13,036 nt of DNA from NCBI RefSeq assembly GCF_002943415.1, contig NZ_PTQZ01000018.1, positions 748-13,783 on the forward strand. The letters are read 5' to 3'. The notes under the pieces were generated by a model. That model was not told the DNA's origin. It saw nothing but the letters and a program-made list of their open reading frames with translations, and made no database searches. The translations under genes and the position numbers were made by a program. Origin of the DNA: Amnimonas aquatica. GTDB taxonomy: Bacteria; Pseudomonadota; Gammaproteobacteria; Pseudomonadales; Moraxellaceae. Shown here piece after piece: positions 1 through 8,372 of the stretch. Each line of letters starts with the position of its first letter. Within the stretch, counting starts at the first letter, position 1.

Positions 1-251
1 TCGCGACCGGCCATGACCGTGCTGCTCTCCTGCTTGCCCAGATCGGGCAGGCCGCCGCCGGTCTGCAGCTCGGTCAGCGTGTTGCTCGCCACCCAGTGCG
101 CCAGCAGGCGGTCCTCCAGGCTGGCGGCCTGGCGCGTCTGCTCGCGCGACTGGGTCAGCAGCGTCAGCGAGACGACGCCGAAGATGGCCAGCGCCACCAG
201 GATCTCGATCAGCGTGAAGCCGCGTTCAGCGTGTCGTCTGCGCACGGTCAT
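1..251 (-). CDS. gspI: Type II secretion minor pseudopilin GspI (5' part, runs off window)
   Basis: This is the N-terminal 83 codons of GspI, a minor pseudopilin that with GspJ and GspK forms the tip of the type II secretion pseudopilus in the inner membrane and periplasm. The translation begins MTVRRRHAERG, then FTLIEILVALAIF. This is a class III prepilin signal with a basic leader, predicted cleavage by the prepilin peptidase after Gly11, Glu at mature position 5 and a hydrophobic helix. The ATG at 249-251 lies inside the end of gspH (26-base overlap), as is usual in these operons, so translation is probably coupled. The 3' end lies outside the window. Identity rests on the signal, the position after gspH and the visible GspI-like helix; GspJ is less likely because gene order runs G-H-I. 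Confidence 0.88.
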   Translation of the reverse strand, partial: MTVRRRHAERGFTLIEILVALAIFGVVSLTLLTQSREQTRQAASLEDRLLAHWVASNTLTELQTGGGLPDLGKQESSTVMAGR

Positions 252-783
252 CCTCCGCCGGCCAGGCATCGCCGAGGTCTGTCACCGACAGGCCCAGCGG
301 CGCCACGCGCTCGTCATCCAGCGAGCCGATCTCGATGGTGCCCGGCGTGGCCTCTCCGCTGGACATGAGCAGCATGTCGGGCACCAGGGCATCGTCCTTC
401 GGTCGCTGCAGGCGCAGGCCCGGCGTCTCCACGGCATCGCGCCAGCCATAGCCGATGCCCGGCGTGCGATGCGGCTTCAGCACCACATCGCCGGTCAGCG
501 GCTGCCAGTCGCGCTGCTGGCGGCTGAAACGCAGGAAATCGTAGCCGCCGGCGCGCAGCCGCACGCCGACCTCGATCTGCTCCGACTCGGCGAACAGGCG
601 CGCGTAGTGGATCTGCGCCTGCAGGCGCTCGCGCTCCTGATGCAGGCGGCGCGCCGGATCGGAGGGGTTGAGGCTGACCACGGCGATGCCTGTGAGCACG
701 CCGATCAGCACGATGACCAGCAGGACCTCGATCAGCGTGAAGCCCTGCCGGTCACTGCGCCGGCCCGCCCGCGCGGGGATCAT
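226..783 (-). CDS. gspH: Type II secretion minor pseudopilin GspH
   Basis: GspH is a minor pseudopilin that joins the GspG pseudopilus filament to the GspI/J/K tip. The 185-residue product starts MIPARAGRRSDRQG followed by FTLIEVLLVIVLIGVL: leader of 14 residues, peptidase cleavage after Gly14, Glu5 of the mature chain and a membrane helix to about residue 35. The rest is a soluble, beta-rich domain of about 150 residues, the right size for GspH. Its ATG (781-783) overlaps the gspG stop as ATGA, a typical coupled junction, and its own 3' end overlaps gspI. The C-terminal domain of this family is poorly conserved, so the assignment leans on the pilin signal, size and gene order. Confidence 0.9.
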   Translation of the reverse strand: MIPARAGRRSDRQGFTLIEVLLVIVLIGVLTGIAVVSLNPSDPARRLHQERERLQAQIHYARLFAESEQIEVGVRLRAGGYDFLRFSRQQRDWQPLTGDVVLKPHRTPGIGYGWRDAVETPGLRLQRPKDDALVPDMLLMSSGEATPGTIEIGSLDDERVAPLGLSVTDLGDAWPAEDDRAQTTR

Positions 784-1223
784 TCGAAATAGATATCCGC
801 CGCGTAGCCTTCGCCGCCTTCGGCGTTGTCGGCACCCAGCGAGTACAGGTCATAGGACTTGCCGTTGCTGCCCGGCGCCACATACTGCATGGGGTTCTCC
901 CAGGCATCGACCGGGGTCTTCTTCAGATAGCCGCCGCTGGGGAACACGCGCGCCTCCGGCGAGCGGTGCACGAGCGCGTCCAGACCCTCTTCCGTGCTCG
1001 GGTAGCGGTAGTTGTCGAGCTTGTACAGCTCCAGGGCATTGGCCACGGAGCTGAGGCTGGCCTTGGTCGAGGTCACGCGCGCCTGGTCATCCTTGCCGAC
1101 CACGTTGGGCACGATGATCAGCGCCAGGATACCGATGATGGCCACCACCACCATGACCTCGATGAGCGTGAAGCCGGCCTGGGCTCGCGGTGCCTGGGCC
1201 CGCTGACGGATGACGGAACGCAT
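780..1223 (-). CDS. gspG: Type II secretion major pseudopilin GspG
   Basis: GspG is the major subunit of the pseudopilus, the periplasmic piston that pushes folded substrates through the secretin. The product has 147 residues: a 17-residue leader ending in Gly17, then FTLIEVMVVVAIIGIL with Glu5 of the mature protein. Family motifs follow: NALELYKLDNYRYPSTEEGL at about residues 87-106, the GGYLKK loop, a PVDAWENP stretch, and the C-terminal region with YSLGADN and GGEG that in this family binds calcium. A good ribosome binding site (GAGGAG, read on the minus strand, at 1230-1235) sits 6 bases from the ATG, fitting the need for more GspG than its neighbours. A 32-base gap separates it from gspF. 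Confidence 0.96.
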   Translation of the reverse strand: MRSVIRQRAQAPRAQAGFTLIEVMVVVAIIGILALIIVPNVVGKDDQARVTSTKASLSSVANALELYKLDNYRYPSTEEGLDALVHRSPEARVFPSGGYLKKTPVDAWENPMQYVAPGSNGKSYDLYSLGADNAEGGEGYAADIYFE

Positions 1224-1255
1224 GGGGAACTCCTCGTTTTCTCGAATCGGTTCGG

Positions 1256-2482
1256 TCAGTTGACCAGATTGTTCATCTGCACGATGGGCAGCATGATGGC
1301 CAGCACGATGACCAGCACCACGCCCGCCATCATCAGCAGCATCATGGGTTCGAACAGGCCGACCAGCGTCGCGATGCTGCCGGTCAGCTGCCGCTCCTGC
1401 ATCTGCCCGGTGCGCATGAGCATGTCGTCGAGCTCGCCGCTGGCCTCGCCGCTGGCGATCATGTTGGTCATCATGGGCGGGAAGCGGCCGGACTGCTCCA
1501 GCGCCGGCGCCAGCCGGCCACCCTCGGTGACGCGGTCGGCGGCCAGGGTCACGGCTTCGCGCATGGGCATGCTGTCGACGACCTCGGCGGCAATGCGCAG
1601 GGCATCGACCAAGGGTACACCGCTGCGGGTGAGAATGCCGAGCGTGCTGACGAAGCGGGAGGCCTGGGCATCGCGGATCAGTCGTCCGGCCACCGGCAGG
1701 CGCAGCTGGAAGGCATGCCAGCGGTAGCGGATCTCCGGTTTCTGCAGCAGGCGCCAGGCCACGAAGGCCGCGGCGGCGAACGCGGCCACCAGCAGGCCCA
1801 GGGAGCTGCGCAGGAAGTCGCTGGTGGCGATCAGCAGCTTGGTGATCAGCGGCAGCTCCTGACCCTGGTTGTCGAACACCTTGACGATGTCGGGCACCAC
1901 GTAGGTCAGCAGGCCGACCACGATCAGCAACGACAGCACGGTCAGGATGGCGGGATAGATCAGCGCGCCCTGCACCTTGCGGCGGGTCTCGTAGCGGGAT
2001 TCGGTGTAGTCGGCGAGGCGGTTCAGCACCAGATCCAGGTGCCCTGCCCGCTCGCCGGCGGCGACGGTGGCGCGGTACAGCGACGGAAACGCGTGCGGGA
2101 AATCGGCCAGGCTCTGCGCCAGGCTGTAGCCTTCGATGACGCGGGCGCGCACGGCAGTGAGCAGGCGCCGCACCGCAGGCTTCTCGGATTGCTGGGCCAC
2201 CGAGCGCAAGCCGTCGTCGATGGTCAGGCCGGCCTGCACCAGCGTGGCGAGCTGGCGCGTGATCAGCGCCAGGTCCTGGGCGCTCAGGCCCGGCTGCAGG
2301 AAGCTCAGTGCCGACAGGCCGCCCTTGCCGGACGCCTTGCTGTCGACCGCCTGCTCGACCTTGGTGGGCACCAGCCCCTGCTCGCGTAGGAGCTGTCTGG
2401 CGTGACGCTGGCTGTCGGCATCGATGATGCCCTTCAGGCGCTTGCCGCGCGCATCCACACCCACATAGTCGAAAGCCGGCAT
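1256..2482 (-). CDS. gspF: Type II secretion inner-membrane platform protein GspF
   Basis: GspF is the polytopic core of the type II secretion inner-membrane platform; it contacts the GspE ATPase and is thought to transmit its motion to the pseudopilus. The 408-residue product shows two T2SSF repeats (about residues 68-190 and 271-393), each with the ITRQLATLVQAGLTIDDGL or TLGILTRSGVPLVDAL type core. Membrane segments lie near 174-196, 228-246 and 379-401, the family's usual three. The short cytoplasmic N-terminus [14 protein letters not shown] is typical. I chose the ATG whose A overlaps the gspE stop (TGATG); a TTG one codon upstream is also possible. GAGAAG lies 4 bases before the ATG as a weak ribosome binding site, so expression is probably coupled to gspE. 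Confidence 0.96.
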   Translation of the reverse strand: MPAFDYVGVDARGKRLKGIIDADSQRHARQLLREQGLVPTKVEQAVDSKASGKGGLSALSFLQPGLSAQDLALITRQLATLVQAGLTIDDGLRSVAQQSEKPAVRRLLTAVRARVIEGYSLAQSLADFPHAFPSLYRATVAAGERAGHLDLVLNRLADYTESRYETRRKVQGALIYPAILTVLSLLIVVGLLTYVVPDIVKVFDNQGQELPLITKLLIATSDFLRSSLGLLVAAFAAAAFVAWRLLQKPEIRYRWHAFQLRLPVAGRLIRDAQASRFVSTLGILTRSGVPLVDALRIAAEVVDSMPMREAVTLAADRVTEGGRLAPALEQSGRFPPMMTNMIASGEASGELDDMLMRTGQMQERQLTGSIATLVGLFEPMMLLMMAGVVLVIVLAIMLPIVQMNNLVN

Positions 2483-4008
2483 CAATCTTCTCGTGTTACG
2501 CGCAGCACCTCATCAAGTGACGTGATTCCGGCCAGGACCTTGGTCATGCCGTCGCTGCGAATGCTGGGACCCTGAGCGCGGGCGGCGGATTCCAGCTCCT
2601 GCTCCAGGCCGCGCTCATGAATGAGGCGCCTGAGGTTATCATTGATGCTCACCACTTCGTAGATGCCCGTGCGTCCTTTGTAGCCGCGATGGTTGCAGGA
2701 CGCGCAGCCGGTGGCTCGGTAGATCAGCGGCGGATGCGCCGGATCGGCGCCGAGCAGCTCGCATTCGGCGTGATCGGCCGGGTGCGCCTCGCGGCACGAC
2801 GGGCAGAGCACGCGCACCAGGCGCTGCGCCACCACGCCGATCAGCGACGACGACAGCAGGAAGGGTTCGACGCCCATATCGACCAGACGCGTGACCGCGC
2901 CCACCGCCGAGTTGGTGTGCAGCGTCGACAGCACCAGGTGACCGGTGAGCGAGGCCTGCACGGCGATCTCGGCGGTCTCGCGGTCGCGGATTTCACCAAC
3001 CATGACCACGTCCGGGTCCTGGCGCAGGATGGCGCGCAGGCCACGCGCGAAGGTCATGTCGACCTTGGTGTTGACCTGGGTCTGGCCGATGCCGTCGAGC
3101 TGGTACTCGATCGGGTCCTCGACGGTGAGGATATTGCGCGAATGGTCGTTGAGCTCGGTCAGCGACGCGTACAGCGAGGTGGTCTTGCCCGAACCGGTGG
3201 GACCGGTGACCAGCAGGATGCCGTGCGGCTTGGCGATCAGCTCGCGCAGCTCGTGGTGGTCGCGCGGGGTCAGGCCCAGGGCCGACAGGTTGAGGCGGCC
3301 GGCCTGCTTGTCGAGCAGACGCAGCACCACGCGCTCGCCGGCACTGGACGGCATGGTGGAGACACGCACGTCGACCTCGCGGCCGGCGAGCTTGACCGAG
3401 ATGCGGCCATCCTGCGGCACGCGCTTCTCGGCGATGTCCAGGCGCGCCATGACCTTGATGCGCGACACCAGCAGCGGCGCCAGCTCGCGCCGGGGCTGCA
3501 GCACCTCGCGCAGCACGCCGTCGACGCGCAGGCGCACCGACAGGCGGCGCTCGAAGGTCTCGATATGGATGTCGGAGGCGTTCTCGCGCACCGCTTCCTG
3601 GAGAATGGCGTTGATCAGGCGGATGATGGGCGCGTCATCCTCCTGGTCCATGAGGTCTTCGGTCTCGGGCACCAGGTCGGCGAGCTTTTCCAGATCGATC
3701 TGGTCGCCGATGCCCTCGGCGGCCTGCATGGAGTCGCCGGCATCGCCCTGGTAGCTGCGCGACAGCGCCTCGTTGAACTGCTGCTCCGACACCGGGCGGC
3801 AGTACAGCGGGCGGCCGAGCAGGCGCCGGGCCTCGGCCAGCGCGCTCAGCTTCCAGTCGGGGCGCGCCAGCAGGCACCAGTTGTCCTCGGATTCGATCTG
3901 CAGCACCAGTCCGTGGCGCTTGGCGAAGCTGTACGGCAGGCGGGTCGCCTGCGCCGGCTGCGGCCAGGCGGGTTCGAGGTCGGAATCGGGCAATGTCGCA
4001 GACATCAT
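2482..4008 (-). CDS. gspE: Type II secretion assembly ATPase GspE
   Basis: GspE is the cytoplasmic hexameric ATPase that powers pseudopilus assembly. With the chosen start the protein has 508 residues. An N-terminal domain (about 20-130) should bind GspL. The ATPase core follows: an Arg-rich N2 domain around 140-235, Walker A GPTGSGKT at 269-276, an Asp box [11 protein letters not shown] near 296-306, Walker [13 protein letters not shown] at 335-346, and a His box STLHTN at 361-366. A four-cysteine zinc site characteristic of GspE is intact (Cys402, Cys405, Cys435, Cys438). The open frame continues upstream to 4221, but sequence before about residue 1 does not look like GspE. ATGs at 4023, 4008 and 4005 are all possible; 4008 is preceded by a weak GGGTG. 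It is the first gene of the operon. Confidence 0.95.
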   Translation of the reverse strand: MMSATLPDSDLEPAWPQPAQATRLPYSFAKRHGLVLQIESEDNWCLLARPDWKLSALAEARRLLGRPLYCRPVSEQQFNEALSRSYQGDAGDSMQAAEGIGDQIDLEKLADLVPETEDLMDQEDDAPIIRLINAILQEAVRENASDIHIETFERRLSVRLRVDGVLREVLQPRRELAPLLVSRIKVMARLDIAEKRVPQDGRISVKLAGREVDVRVSTMPSSAGERVVLRLLDKQAGRLNLSALGLTPRDHHELRELIAKPHGILLVTGPTGSGKTTSLYASLTELNDHSRNILTVEDPIEYQLDGIGQTQVNTKVDMTFARGLRAILRQDPDVVMVGEIRDRETAEIAVQASLTGHLVLSTLHTNSAVGAVTRLVDMGVEPFLLSSSLIGVVAQRLVRVLCPSCREAHPADHAECELLGADPAHPPLIYRATGCASCNHRGYKGRTGIYEVVSINDNLRRLIHERGLEQELESAARAQGPSIRSDGMTKVLAGITSLDEVLRVTRED

Positions 4009-4095
4009 CAGTCGTGCACCCATATAGGCTTGAGAGAGATTGGCGGCCAGTCTACTGCAAGCCCCTGTAGCCCGACAGTGAGAGTCTGTATCGCA

Positions 4096-4126
4096 ATTAT
4101 TAATCCTTGCCAGAATCCGCGTGCAA
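4096..4126 (-). promoter_or_regulatory. Possible promoter of the gspE operon
   Basis: Read on the minus strand there is TTGCAC (4121-4126), a 19-base spacer, and AATAAT (4096-4101), which differs from TATAAT at one base. It lies in a locally AT-rich patch about 90 bases upstream of the gspE start, in the region between gspE and the divergent tRNA promoter. The spacer is longer than ideal, so this is a weak call, but it is the best sigma-70-like site upstream of the operon. Confidence 0.35.
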
Positions 4127-4163
4127 CTGCCGAAAACACGAGCAATCAGGCGCTGCCCATCGG

Positions 4164-4193
4164 TTGACGCTCGCTCGGCCGGATGGCTATCAT
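4164..4193 (+). promoter_or_regulatory. Sigma-70 promoter of the tRNA-Cys/tRNA-Leu unit
   Basis: TTGACG (4164-4169) and TATCAT (4188-4193) are separated by 18 bases, each one mismatch from the sigma-70 consensus. The stretch after the -10 box is GC-rich (GCCGGCC), the discriminator type found at stable RNA promoters under stringent control. The expected transcript start is near 4200, about 25 bases before the tRNA-Cys 5' end, leaving a short leader for RNase P to remove. Confidence 0.75.
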
Positions 4194-4225
4194 GCCGGCC
4201 TCCCGCGAGGGAGCTCCACACCTAT

Positions 4226-4299
4226 GGCTGGGTGGCAGAGTGGTTATGCAGCGGACTGCAACTCCGCGTACGCCGGTTCAATTCCGACCTCAGCCTCCA
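4226..4299 (+). tRNA. cysT: tRNA-Cys (anticodon GCA)
   Basis: This 74-base tRNA has a genome-encoded CCA (4297-4299) and U discriminator. The acceptor stem GGCTGGG pairs with CTCAGCC with one G-U wobble. The anticodon stem GCGGA/TCCGC encloses CTGCAAC, with GCA at 4258-4260. The D-arm reads GCAGAGTGGTTATGC and the T loop is TTCAATT. The T stem GCCGG/CCGAC carries one C-A mismatch (4273 with 4287), which is unusual. It closely resembles E. coli cysT in the D-arm and anticodon region. It is followed 82 bases later by tRNA-Leu, probably on one precursor transcript. Confidence 0.97.
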
Positions 4300-4381
4300 A
4301 ATCCCCCCGTCCGTGACGCCCTGCCGCCACGGATACCGCAGCGATGATCCATCGCCGCAGTCGCGACATCCGTCCCTGCCC

Positions 4382-4468
4382 GCCCGGGTGGTGAAATTGG
4401 TAGACACAGGAGACTTAAAATCTCCCGACCTCGCGGTCGTACCGGTTCGACCCCGGTCCCGGGCACCA
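4382..4468 (+). tRNA. leuZ: tRNA-Leu (anticodon UAA)
   Basis: This 87-base class II tRNA has an encoded CCA (4466-4468). The acceptor stem GCCCGGG pairs fully with CCCGGGC. The anticodon stem GGAGA/TCTCC encloses CTTAAAA, with TAA at 4416-4418. The long variable arm CGACC-TCGC-GGTCG confirms the leucine type, and the T-arm is ACCGG-TTCGACC-CCGGT. It reads UUA and, by wobble, UUG codons. The order tRNA-Cys then tRNA-Leu(UAA) matches the end of the E. coli glyW-cysT-leuZ operon; no tRNA-Gly is present upstream here. Confidence 0.97.
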
Positions 4469-4543
4469 TTGCGTCGTTTCATGTGCGCCGTTTCAGGCCG
4501 GCACCACCAGGCCATGCATGCCCCGCCCCGCCCGCAAATGCGA

Positions 4544-4571
4544 AAAGGCCGGACATTCCTGTCCGGCCTTT
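4544..4571. terminator. Bidirectional intrinsic terminator between leuZ and the CaiB-family gene
   Basis: A perfect 12-base-pair hairpin has arms at 4544-4555 and 4560-4571, core GGCCGGAC/GTCCGGCC and a four-base loop (TTCC). On the plus strand the stem ends in TTT; on the minus strand it ends in TTTT. It sits in the middle of a 130-base gap between two convergent units, the tRNA pair and the CaiB-family gene, and can serve both. Confidence 0.88.
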
Positions 4572-4598
4572 CCAGGCATGCATATTAAGAGAGGCTGC

Positions 4599-5783
<1,185 letters not shown>

Positions 5784-5970
5784 TGCATGACTCCTGACTT
5801 GTAGATGGCGGCGCTCGAGCGGCGGCCTGAATGCATGCCGGACAGATCGTGACCGGCTGGTCGTGAGGCTAGCGCCTGTGCCGGTGCCTGCCAATGACCA
5901 TAATGCTCGATTGGTTGACCGCAACACTCATCGGAAGCCGTGCCGGGCCGGCTTGCGGACAGTGGTACGG

Positions 5971-5988
5971 CGGTCCCATACTGGACCG
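5971..5988. repeat. Short inverted repeat in the divergent intergenic region
   Basis: CGGTCC and GGACCG form a perfect 6-base inverted repeat around a 6-base spacer (CATACT), with weaker outer symmetry (GGT/ACC). It lies between the divergent CaiB-family gene and the YihG-like gene (gap 5784-6061), where it could be an operator. I found no convincing sigma-70 boxes or other structure in that gap. In GC-rich DNA a repeat of this size may be chance. Confidence 0.25.
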
Positions 5989-6061
5989 GCACCGCGCCTT
6001 CACGCGTCGCCCGCCGGGCGGCCGCCGGCAGCGGCATCTCCCCTGTCTAAGGATGTCGTTC

Positions 6062-6958
6062 ATGCTGTCATTCCTGCCCGCGCCCCTGCTGGGATTCATC
6101 GTCGGCACCCTGCTCATCGCCAACACCGTGCTGCACGCCATTGTCATCCTGCTGTTCAGTCCGCTGAAACTGCTGGCGCTGCTCGCGCCACCGCTGGCGC
6201 CGGCCGTGCGCCGCACCATGGCCGCATTCCAGGAGAACTGGACCGCGCTCAACGGCGGCATCTTCCGCCTGCTGCCACGCATCGACTGGGACATCCGCGG
6301 CCTCGACGGGCTGCGTCGCGACCAGTGGTACTTCGTGGTCGCCAACCACCAGTGCTGGGTCGACATCCTCGCCGTCTTCCACGCCCTCAACCGGCGCGTG
6401 CCGCCGCTGAAGATCTTCATCAAGCAGGAGCTGCTCTATGTGCCGGTGGTCGGTCTGGCCGTGTACGCGCTCGACTACCCGTTCATGAAGCGCTACAGCA
6501 AGGAGCTGCTGGCAAAGAAGCCGCAGCTGCGCGGCAAGGACCTGGAGACCACGCGCGCGGCCTGCGCCAAGTACCAGGGCTATCCGGTCAGCGTCATGAG
6601 CTACCTCGAAGGCACCCGCATCACCCCGGGCAAGCACGCCGCCACCGCATCTCCCTACCGGCACCTGCTGCGCCCCAAGTCGGCCGGCGCCGCCTTCGTG
6701 CTCAGCGCCCTGGGCACGCGCATGGAGTCGCTGCTGGACATGACCATCGCCTATCCGGACGGCATTCCCAGCTTCTGGGATTTCTGCCGCGGACGCGTGC
6801 GCAGGATCATCATCGAGGTCTCGGTGCGCGAGATTCCCGCCCATTTCTGTCTCAGCAGCTACGAAAACGACGAGGCCTACCGCAACGAGTTCCAGTCATG
6901 GGTTGGCAGCCTGTGGGCGGACAAGGACAATAGGCTGGATGCGCTGCTGCGTTCATGA
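6062..6958 (+). CDS. yihG: YihG-like 1-acyl-glycerol-3-phosphate / lysophospholipid acyltransferase
   Basis: This membrane-bound acyltransferase of the PlsC (LPLAT) superfamily transfers an acyl chain to a lysophospholipid. The 298-residue protein has a hydrophobic N-terminal helix region (about 8-45), then the H-X4-D catalytic motif NHQCWVD (His96, Asp101), KQELLYVPVVG at 121-131, the FMKRYSKELL segment (141-150) and the EGTR substrate motif at 183-186. The RGKDLETTR and PKSAGAAFVL stretches and the length match E. coli YihG along the whole chain, rather than the shorter essential PlsC. TAAGGA lies 8 bases before the ATG at 6062; the ATG at 6053 is too close to that site. The Cys after His96-Gln replaces the more usual Ser. 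It is first in a run of plus-strand genes, with a 40-base gap to the next. Confidence 0.9.
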   Translation: MLSFLPAPLLGFIVGTLLIANTVLHAIVILLFSPLKLLALLAPPLAPAVRRTMAAFQENWTALNGGIFRLLPRIDWDIRGLDGLRRDQWYFVVANHQCWVDILAVFHALNRRVPPLKIFIKQELLYVPVVGLAVYALDYPFMKRYSKELLAKKPQLRGKDLETTRAACAKYQGYPVSVMSYLEGTRITPGKHAATASPYRHLLRPKSAGAAFVLSALGTRMESLLDMTIAYPDGIPSFWDFCRGRVRRIIIEVSVREIPAHFCLSSYENDEAYRNEFQSWVGSLWADKDNRLDALLRS

Positions 6959-6998
6959 CGGCGCACACTTTCAAATCAATCTGTTCCTGGTGAGTGAC

Positions 6999-7286
6999 AT
7001 GGGTGTTTCGCAACCTGCAAAATTTGGTGAAGACTGGTCCGACGAGCGCGTGCGCGGCTACCTCGACCGTCAGCCCCCGGCCGGCGACAACGCCGACTTC
7101 CACGTGCTCTACACGGCCTACAAGCACATGCGCGCGGATGACTTCGCGCGCTTCCTCGGCTACTTCCTCGAGGCCGGCCGCGACATCGAGGCCCGCAACG
7201 CCGACGGCCAGCGCCTGCGCGATGTCATCGCCAGCCACCCGCAGTCCGCCGCCTTCGTGCAGCTGCTCGACGACACGGCCGCCTGA
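6999..7286 (+). CDS. PA4642-family protein of unknown function
   Basis: This is a small cytoplasmic protein of 95 residues with no signal peptide or membrane segment. I recognise the PA4642 family of gammaproteobacteria from the pattern EDWSDERVRGYL, PPAGDNADFHVLYTAY, RADDFARFLGYF and the ankyrin-like ending EAGRDIEARNADGQRLRDVI. Function is unknown. The second half resembles one ankyrin-type helix-turn-helix unit, which may mean a protein-binding role (inference). GGTGAG lies 4-5 bases before the ATG. The stop codon is followed three bases later by the start of the DUF2804 gene, so the two are almost certainly co-translated. The stretch just upstream (6959-6998) is more AT-rich than its surroundings and could hold a promoter, but no clear boxes are visible. 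Confidence 0.82.
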   Translation: MGVSQPAKFGEDWSDERVRGYLDRQPPAGDNADFHVLYTAYKHMRADDFARFLGYFLEAGRDIEARNADGQRLRDVIASHPQSAAFVQLLDDTAA

Positions 7287-7289
7287 GCC

Positions 7290-8318
7290 ATGCTGACGCC
7301 CGGGCATCTGCTGCAGGACGACGAACCGCGCTTCGGCCGCTTCAGCGACAGCCTGCGCCACGCCGACGGCCGCGCCGATGCCGGCCGCGACGCCTTCGGC
7401 CGCGCGCGCGGTGCCCTCGCCCGCGAGCTCGGCTACAAGCAGTTCCAGTACTTCGGCGGCATGAGCGACACCCTGATCTTCGGCTGCGCGCTGGTCGACC
7501 TCGGCCACTCCAACAGTGTCTTCGTCTATGTCGTCGACACTGCCACCGGCGAGATCTTCAAGCGCTCGCTGAAGCGTCCCGGGCACTGGGGCATGACGCT
7601 GGCCGACAACCCGGTAGCCGGCCGCAGCCACTTCCGCGGTGGCGATGTCGAAGCCAGCCAGCACTACCGCGAATCGCCACGCGGCAAGTCGCTGTCGGTG
7701 CGTGTCGGCGACGAGCTGGAAATCGAGGCCGACATGGCCGAGACCGCTTTCGAACCCATGTCGCTGTGCACGCGCGCCGGCTATCAGGGCTGGGTCTACG
7801 CCAACAAGACCGCCGGCCTGCCGCTCACCGGCCACCTGACCTGGCGCGGCATCCGCCACGACCTGCGGACGCTGGGCGCCATGGGCCACCACGATTTCTC
7901 CTGCGGCTACATGCGCCGCGAAACCTTCTGGAACTGGGCCTGCCTGTCCGGTCTCAGCAGCGGCAGCGACGGCCGCCCGGTGGCGCTGGGACTGAACATC
8001 TCCTGCGGCGTCAACGAGACCACCCACAGCGAGAACTGCCTGTGGCTCGATGGCGCGCTGGTTCCCGTGGCCGGCGCCAGCTTCGACTTCCACCGCGAGG
8101 ACGTGCTCGCGCCCTGGCATGTCACCACCCTCGACGACGCCGTGGACCTGCGCTTCACGCCGCTGGGCCTGTACCAGGAGCGCCTCAACCTCGGCCTGAT
8201 CGCGAGCAATTTTCGCCAGGTCTTCGGCCGCTTCGACGGCCAGCTGCGCGTCGGCGGCCGGGAGTATCCGGTGCACGGACTCAGCGGTTTCGTCGAGGAC
8301 CAGTTCGTGCGCTGGTAA
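7290..8318 (+). CDS. DUF2804 family protein
   Basis: This is a 342-residue protein of the DUF2804 family; no biochemical function is established to my knowledge. Family-type blocks in order: GYKQFQYFGG (48-57) with FGCALVDLGH, YANKTAGLP (170-178), CGYMRRETFWNWA (205-217), CGVNETTHSENCLW (239-252), PWHVTTLDDAVDLRFTP (275-291), a conserved FGRFDG (312-317) and the C-terminal VEDQFVRW. No signal peptide or membrane helix is evident, and the composition suggests a mostly beta-strand protein. Conserved aromatic, His and Asn/Glu residues would suit binding of a lipid or other hydrophobic ligand (inference). The start ATG is four bases after the previous gene's stop begins to end (TGAGCCATG), without a clear ribosome binding site of its own, implying translational coupling. 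The full family length is present. Confidence 0.85.
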   Translation: MLTPGHLLQDDEPRFGRFSDSLRHADGRADAGRDAFGRARGALARELGYKQFQYFGGMSDTLIFGCALVDLGHSNSVFVYVVDTATGEIFKRSLKRPGHWGMTLADNPVAGRSHFRGGDVEASQHYRESPRGKSLSVRVGDELEIEADMAETAFEPMSLCTRAGYQGWVYANKTAGLPLTGHLTWRGIRHDLRTLGAMGHHDFSCGYMRRETFWNWACLSGLSSGSDGRPVALGLNISCGVNETTHSENCLWLDGALVPVAGASFDFHREDVLAPWHVTTLDDAVDLRFTPLGLYQERLNLGLIASNFRQVFGRFDGQLRVGGREYPVHGLSGFVEDQFVRW

Positions 8319-8372
8319 GCGCACGGCATCGATCCGGATATCACCAGGCACAACCCGCAGGAGGCATCACCC

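Noticed and set aside
201-1180. Three near-identical copies of a 17-base string (about 204-220, 729-745 and 1159-1175)
   Set aside because: They encode the conserved GFTLIE pilin signal in gspI, gspH and gspG; protein constraint explains them, not a DNA repeat element.
4090-4120. Sigma-54-like TGGCA...TTGC upstream of gspE on the minus strand
   Set aside because: The distance between the GG and GC elements is about 15 bases, whereas sigma-54 promoters need 10.
2617-4167. Open frame of about 516 codons on the plus strand, antisense to gspE
   Set aside because: It lies wholly opposite a well-conserved gspE, its translation is His/Gln/Gly/Arg-rich low-information sequence with no family features, and long antisense frames are expected in GC-rich coding DNA.
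4009-4221. N-terminal extension of gspE to 4221
   Set aside because: The extra 71 residues contain no GspE-like sequence, cover the promoter region and abut the tRNA-Cys gene; a start near 4008 gives the usual family length.
6852-8351. Open frame of about 499 codons on the minus strand opposite the PA4642-family and DUF2804 genes
   Set aside because: Translation is dominated by Ala, Val, Gly, Gln and His without recognisable motifs; the plus-strand frames carry clear family signatures and good starts.
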